Positions 6,986-10,297 of a DNA stretch of 10,297 nt are shown one piece after another (the first letter of the stretch is position 1; each line of letters starts with the position of its first letter). The translations under genes and the position numbers were made by a program. The notes under the pieces are model-generated. The model was not told where the DNA came from. It worked only from the letters and a program-made list of their open reading frames with translations, and did no database searches. The stretch comes from Limisphaerales bacterium (GTDB lineage Bacteria; Verrucomicrobiota; Verrucomicrobiia; Limisphaerales; UBA11358): contig DMQW01000001.1 of assembly GCA_003455565.1 (NCBI GenBank), positions 3,995 through 14,291 of the forward strand. The letters are read 5' to 3'.

Positions 6986-8680
6986 TCACGGAGCGGGAAT
7001 GATTTCAATCCCGTTGATCTCCGGGTTTTCGATGTTGGCCGTGAACGTGATGTCGAGCTTGCCGCCGGGGATGTCCACGTTGACGCTCTCGATATAGGCG
7101 TGCTGCAAGCCGCCAGATTTCGCGAACACGTCAAAATCCTTGAACTCGTGGCCTTGAACATTGAATGAAAAAACGCGCAGCCCGGGGGCGTTCATTTCTT
7201 CAAAAGTTTCCGCGAAGTGAAGTTTTACCGTGTATTTTCCGTTGGTGAGCGGCAGCGAAAATGCCGTCATGCCGTAACGCTCGCTGCGGTAAAGCGCGGG
7301 ATTCTTCGTGTTGGCAACGGGCAGGTTTTCATCGCGCGATATCGTGTCACCGTCGGCAAAACCGTGGTCAGCTTGCCAGACATTGCCATCCGCATCGGTG
7401 AACGGTTCGGTGAAACCGGCTTTGATGCGGATGATCGGACGGGTTTCCGCCGACGCGGAAGTGGCAGAACTATTTTTCAGCCGGAGCATCACCGCGTCGT
7501 GGCCGGGAATTTCCGCCGCGAGCGTTTCCTTCGTTGTGCCGATTTCTTTTTTCGCCCACAAGTCGCGCAAGCTGTAAGTTGTCGTGGAAAAATTCGCGTC
7601 GCGTTTGGCGAAGCTGTCCGTGACGTTTTTATTTTTCCAGTCGAAGGAAATTTTCTTCGCCTCCTTGTTGCGGTTCAACACGCACATCGCCCAATCGCCG
7701 TCGGTCAGGGGCTTGAACCAGGTTTCCACGCCGTCTTTGGCCGAGTATTTGAAACCCTGAACGCCGAGTTTGTCCTGATCCACCGCGATGGCTTCCGGGT
7801 TGGTCAGAATTTCGCGCGTCTCGGCGCTCATGGTTTTCATGTCATTTCCGGCGATCAACGGCGCGGCCAGTATGCACCACATGGAAAAATGCGCGCGCTC
7901 CTCGTTCACCAACATGCCGTTGCCGACTTCGAGCATGTCGGGGTCGTTCCAATGCCCCGGCCCGGCGTATTCGCGCAGGCCGTCCTGCTTGTCGAGAATC
8001 TGCAACACGCCAAAATCTTTCCAAGAGCCGTGATCAAAGATGCAGTCGAAACAATTGTAGATATCGCCCGTCGTGCGCCAGAGATGGCCGATGTCCTTGG
8101 CCCAGAGCCACGGCTTCGTGTCGCCCCATTCGCACAGGCTGAAAACAATCGGACGCCCGGCGGTAGCGAGGCCGTCGCGCATCGTCTTGTAAGTTTCCTC
8201 GGAGTTGGCCGTGCCGTGTTCGCACCAGTCGTATTTCAAAAAGTCCACGCCCCACGAGGCGTAGGTGAGCGCGTCCTGAAATTCATGGCCGCGTCCGCCG
8301 GGAAAGCCCGCGCAGGTTTTTGTTCCCGCGCAATTGTGGATGCCGAATTTGAAGCCCTTCGCGTGCAGATAATCGCCGAGCGCCTTCATGCCGCCCGGAA
8401 ATTTTTTCGGGTCGGCGACGATGTTGCCCTGCTTATCGCGGTTCATCGCCTCCCAGCAATCATCCACGACGACGTAAATATAACCGGCGTCCCTCATGCC
8501 GTTGGTCGCCATCGCGTCGGCGGTTTCGCGGATCAATTGTTCATTGATGTTGCCCGCGAACTTGTTCCAACTGTTCCAGCCCATCGGTGGCGTGAGGGCG
8601 AGTCCGGTGAATTTTTGTGCGTGGACGCTGACGCCGACAAAAGCCGCCAGCGCCAGCAGAATGGCTGTGATTTTTTTCAT
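6986..8680 (-). CDS. Secreted GH27 alpha-galactosidase with C-terminal malectin-like domain
   Basis: It hydrolyses terminal alpha-1,6-linked galactose from oligo- or polysaccharides such as galactomannan side chains or raffinose sugars. The 564 residues start with a signal peptide (M-K-K-I-T, hydrophobic core 6-19, likely cut after V-H-A at 21). The GH27 barrel follows: PPMGWNSWN (31-39), VVDDCW (71-76), the nucleophile Asp151 in KYDWC, the acid/base Asp206 in WRTTGD, and WNDPDML (244-250). Several Cys sit in usual family positions (75, 117, 123, 153). After the beta-sandwich, residues 414-564 look like a malectin carbohydrate-binding domain (IRIKAGF, YTVKLHFAETF, FSFNVQGHE, INGIEI). I start at 8680 because the signal peptide begins there. 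An upstream in-frame ATG at 8827 would add 49 residues with no signal character and overlap the epimerase gene. No Shine-Dalgarno is seen. Confidence 0.93.
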   Translation of the reverse strand: MKKITAILLALAAFVGVSVHAQKFTGLALTPPMGWNSWNKFAGNINEQLIRETADAMATNGMRDAGYIYVVVDDCWEAMNRDKQGNIVADPKKFPGGMKALGDYLHAKGFKFGIHNCAGTKTCAGFPGGRGHEFQDALTYASWGVDFLKYDWCEHGTANSEETYKTMRDGLATAGRPIVFSLCEWGDTKPWLWAKDIGHLWRTTGDIYNCFDCIFDHGSWKDFGVLQILDKQDGLREYAGPGHWNDPDMLEVGNGMLVNEERAHFSMWCILAAPLIAGNDMKTMSAETREILTNPEAIAVDQDKLGVQGFKYSAKDGVETWFKPLTDGDWAMCVLNRNKEAKKISFDWKNKNVTDSFAKRDANFSTTTYSLRDLWAKKEIGTTKETLAAEIPGHDAVMLRLKNSSATSASAETRPIIRIKAGFTEPFTDADGNVWQADHGFADGDTISRDENLPVANTKNPALYRSERYGMTAFSLPLTNGKYTVKLHFAETFEEMNAPGLRVFSFNVQGHEFKDFDVFAKSGGLQHAYIESVNVDIPGGKLDITFTANIENPEINGIEIIPAP

Positions 8681-8751
8681 GGTTGAAAACAAGAATAACG
8701 GATTGCGGCCATCAGTCATGTCATCAAAATCGCCGACAGCCGCAAAATCAT

Positions 8752-9969
8752 TCAACTGCCGACGACCTGATTCAACCGGCGCATCGTTTCCAGACTGGCG
8801 CGCGTCGCGTGATATGGGCCTTTCCATTCGCTGACCTTCGGCAGTTTTTTGTCGGGTCGTCCGTCAGGGTTGATGCGCCAGAACCATTCGCCGTGGACGT
8901 GGTCAACGAGATTTTCATCTATGAATTTCCAGGCTTGCAACGCGGCGGCAAAAAAAGCCTTGTCGCCCGAAAGCTCAAACGCATTCAAGAAACCGACAAG
9001 TGCTTCTGCCTGCGGCCAGCACTCGCGGCCCGCATCAACGATCCGGCCATCGCGCCCTTCGTAGCACAGTCCGCCATCCGCGCCGAAACCTTCGTTGAAA
9101 ACCGCCTCGGCCATTTGCAACGACACGGCGCGGACGCGCTCGAGCAAATTCGCATCACCCATTTCCTTCGCCGCCTCGCATAGCAGCCAGCTCGCCTCGA
9201 TGTCGTGGCCGAACGTGTAAGTGTCCGAGCGGATGTCCCATTGTTCGTTGAAAAAGTGGTGCAGATGTTTTGTGCGCGCGTCAAGAATGCGCGTCAGAAA
9301 AATTTCGATCAACTCGCGCAGCCGTGTCGCCACGCGTGGCTCTGGCCAGACGCGAAACAGATTCGTGTAAGCTTCGAGAACGTGCAGATGATTGTTCATG
9401 GACTTCTTCTCGTTCATGTCCTTGTCGCTCAAGCGCGCGTCCGCACCGGCTTCTGACCAGTCACGGTTGCAAACTTCGATGTAACCGCCGAACGGCGCGT
9501 CGTGTGCGTGGCTTTCAATCAATTCAAACAACTCCTTCGCCCGCGCCAGTGCCGCCCAACTGCCGAAGGCACGATGAAATTCCGTCAGCGCGTAAATGTA
9601 AAACGCCTGGCCATAGGTTTTCTTCGAGTCGTCAATGACCTTGCCCTGGTCATCCAGCCGCCAGAACGCGCCGCCATGTTCCGCATCCCAGAATTTGTTC
9701 ATCACGAAATCAAACGCGCGTTCCGTCATCTCAAAATAAACCGGCTCTGGCCGGACGCGGTGCACCGCCGAAAACGTCCACAGAATCCGGCTGTTCACGA
9801 TGAGTCCCTTCGGCTGCGAACGGTCGGGCTTCAGGTCGTTCGACAGCCACGCCATCCAGCCGCCGTTTTTCTGGTCGAGCGCCGGGCCGCACCAGAACGG
9901 CAGATAATGCCCGAACAGATGTTCGCTGACTTGCGCGGAAAACGCTTCCAATTCGGCGGGCTTGATCAT
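8752..9969 (-). CDS. AGE-family sugar 2-epimerase (cellobiose/mannobiose 2-epimerase type)
   Basis: This enzyme interconverts glucose and mannose at the reducing end of beta-1,4-linked disaccharides or oligosaccharides (cellobiose to Glc-Man, mannobiose to Man-Glc). The 405 residues match the family's (alpha/alpha)6-barrel length. The three family His are present: His194 in NNHLH, His255 in FGHDIEASW and His387 in GPYHATR. Arg61 in NSRILW and Glu258 also occupy expected active-site positions. There is no signal peptide, so it is cytoplasmic. N-acylglucosamine 2-epimerase is a related alternative, but FGHDIEASW and KGPYHATR favour the disaccharide type. The ATG at 9969 overlaps the stop of the upstream gene (ATGA), which suggests coupling. 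The alpha-galactosidase follows after 71 bp. Mannobiose epimerisation before phosphorolysis is a known cytoplasmic mannan route, and the neighbours fit it. Confidence 0.88.
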   Translation of the reverse strand: MIKPAELEAFSAQVSEHLFGHYLPFWCGPALDQKNGGWMAWLSNDLKPDRSQPKGLIVNSRILWTFSAVHRVRPEPVYFEMTERAFDFVMNKFWDAEHGGAFWRLDDQGKVIDDSKKTYGQAFYIYALTEFHRAFGSWAALARAKELFELIESHAHDAPFGGYIEVCNRDWSEAGADARLSDKDMNEKKSMNNHLHVLEAYTNLFRVWPEPRVATRLRELIEIFLTRILDARTKHLHHFFNEQWDIRSDTYTFGHDIEASWLLCEAAKEMGDANLLERVRAVSLQMAEAVFNEGFGADGGLCYEGRDGRIVDAGRECWPQAEALVGFLNAFELSGDKAFFAAALQAWKFIDENLVDHVHGEWFWRINPDGRPDKKLPKVSEWKGPYHATRASLETMRRLNQVVGS

Positions 9970-10297
9970 TTGGACAACGCTGGGTGTGAAATTTCCACGC
10001 GGCCAACCTGCATTTCGCCGGTGAGTTCAAGCTTCAAAAAGTTTCCGCCGTGAATTTTCTTCGCGTGAAACAAAACCGGTTTCCAATAGCCGTATTCGCC
10101 CGCGCCGTGAAAATAAATTTCCTTCTGCACGGTCACGTCATGAAAATTTTGGCCGTCGTCGGAAACGGAAAATTTCACGGCGCTCTCGGCTTTCGGGAAA
10201 AAGGCGAACACGCGGAAACTTTGAACCGCAGTCGGCAACTGATAAATCAACACATCGCCCGCACCTCCGGCGGTGCGATGTGCGTCCTCCTTGGCGG
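9966..10297 (-). CDS. C-terminal end of an unidentified protein, discoidin/CBM-like (partial)
   Basis: The frame is open from the right edge to a TGA at 9966-9968, giving about 109 residues of C-terminus. An internal GTG at 10253 could serve as a start, but the frame continues upstream without a stop, so a longer gene is more likely. The sequence looks like a beta-sandwich of F5/8-type C (discoidin) kind: V-Q-S-F-R-V-F-A-F-F-P, then K-F-S-V-S-D-D-G-Q-N-F, and a closing G-R-V-E-I-S-H. Such domains often end glycoside hydrolases and bind sugars, so this may be the tail of a secreted polysaccharide-degrading enzyme. No catalytic part is visible and I assign no function. It overlaps the epimerase start by 4 bp, so the two are probably in one operon. 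Confidence 0.65.
   Translation of the reverse strand, partial: AKEDAHRTAGGAGDVLIYQLPTAVQSFRVFAFFPKAESAVKFSVSDDGQNFHDVTVQKEIYFHGAGEYGYWKPVLFHAKKIHGGNFLKLELTGEMQVGRVEISHPALSK

Noticed and set aside
7217..8686. A 489-codon open frame on the plus strand opposite the alpha-galactosidase gene.
   Set aside because: It runs antisense across a gene with clear GH27 catalytic motifs. Its product is rich in Arg, His, Val and Ala with no recognisable domain, as expected for a shadow frame in GC-rich coding DNA.
8703..8745. A 7-bp inverted repeat (ttgcggc / gccgcaa) in the gap between the epimerase and alpha-galactosidase genes.
   Set aside because: A 7-bp stem around a 29-base loop is easily met by chance, and no T-run or start-site logic supports it.
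8681..8827. Extending the alpha-galactosidase upstream to the in-frame ATG at 8827.
   Set aside because: The added 49 residues are polar, would bury the signal peptide, and overlap the end of the epimerase gene by 76 bp.

Overview
The window is GC-rich and densely coded, and every gene I can support lies on the minus strand. It reads as bacterial chromosome from a Gram-negative-type lineage. A Verrucomicrobiota-like origin (the Pedosphaera/Limisphaera side of the phylum) is my best guess. It rests on the GldA/GldF/GldG-like plus DUF4340 gene set, the AsmA-like protein, the malectin-bearing secreted glycosidase, frequent Thr-Asn dipeptides and mostly absent Shine-Dalgarno sequences. No marker gene confirms it.

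In the direction of transcription (high to low coordinates) there are two blocks. Block 1 (10297 to 6986) is carbohydrate catabolism. It holds the C-terminal end of an unidentified protein with a discoidin/CBM-like look, then a cytoplasmic AGE-family sugar 2-epimerase (cellobiose/mannobiose type) overlapping it by 4 bp, then a secreted GH27 alpha-galactosidase with a C-terminal malectin-like domain. An alpha-galactosidase beside a mannobiose/cellobiose-type epimerase fits breakdown of galactomannan or galactoglucomannan, but the backbone-cutting enzyme is not in view.

A 217-bp intergenic region (6769-6985) separates the blocks. It carries an 86-bp element bounded by perfect 17-bp inverted repeats. 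The right arm also forms its own tight hairpin, so this may be a REP/MITE-like element and/or a transcription boundary.

Block 2 (6768 to 1) is a tightly packed five-gene operon: ABC ATPase (GldA-like), six-helix ABC-2 permease (GldF-like), GldG-like membrane-anchored protein, DUF4340-like protein with four internal modules, and a large AsmA-like protein that runs off the left edge. Junctions are 4-bp ATGA overlaps or single-base gaps, which implies translational coupling and one functional unit at the cell envelope.

The most striking sequence feature is inside the AsmA-like gene. Two 198-bp stretches, exactly 330 bp (110 codons) apart, are about 95% identical and differ only by transitions, while the DNA between them in the same repeat unit has diverged. 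That pattern suggests recent gene conversion or partial tandem duplication. I saw no tRNA, rRNA, CRISPR array, transposase or phage gene.
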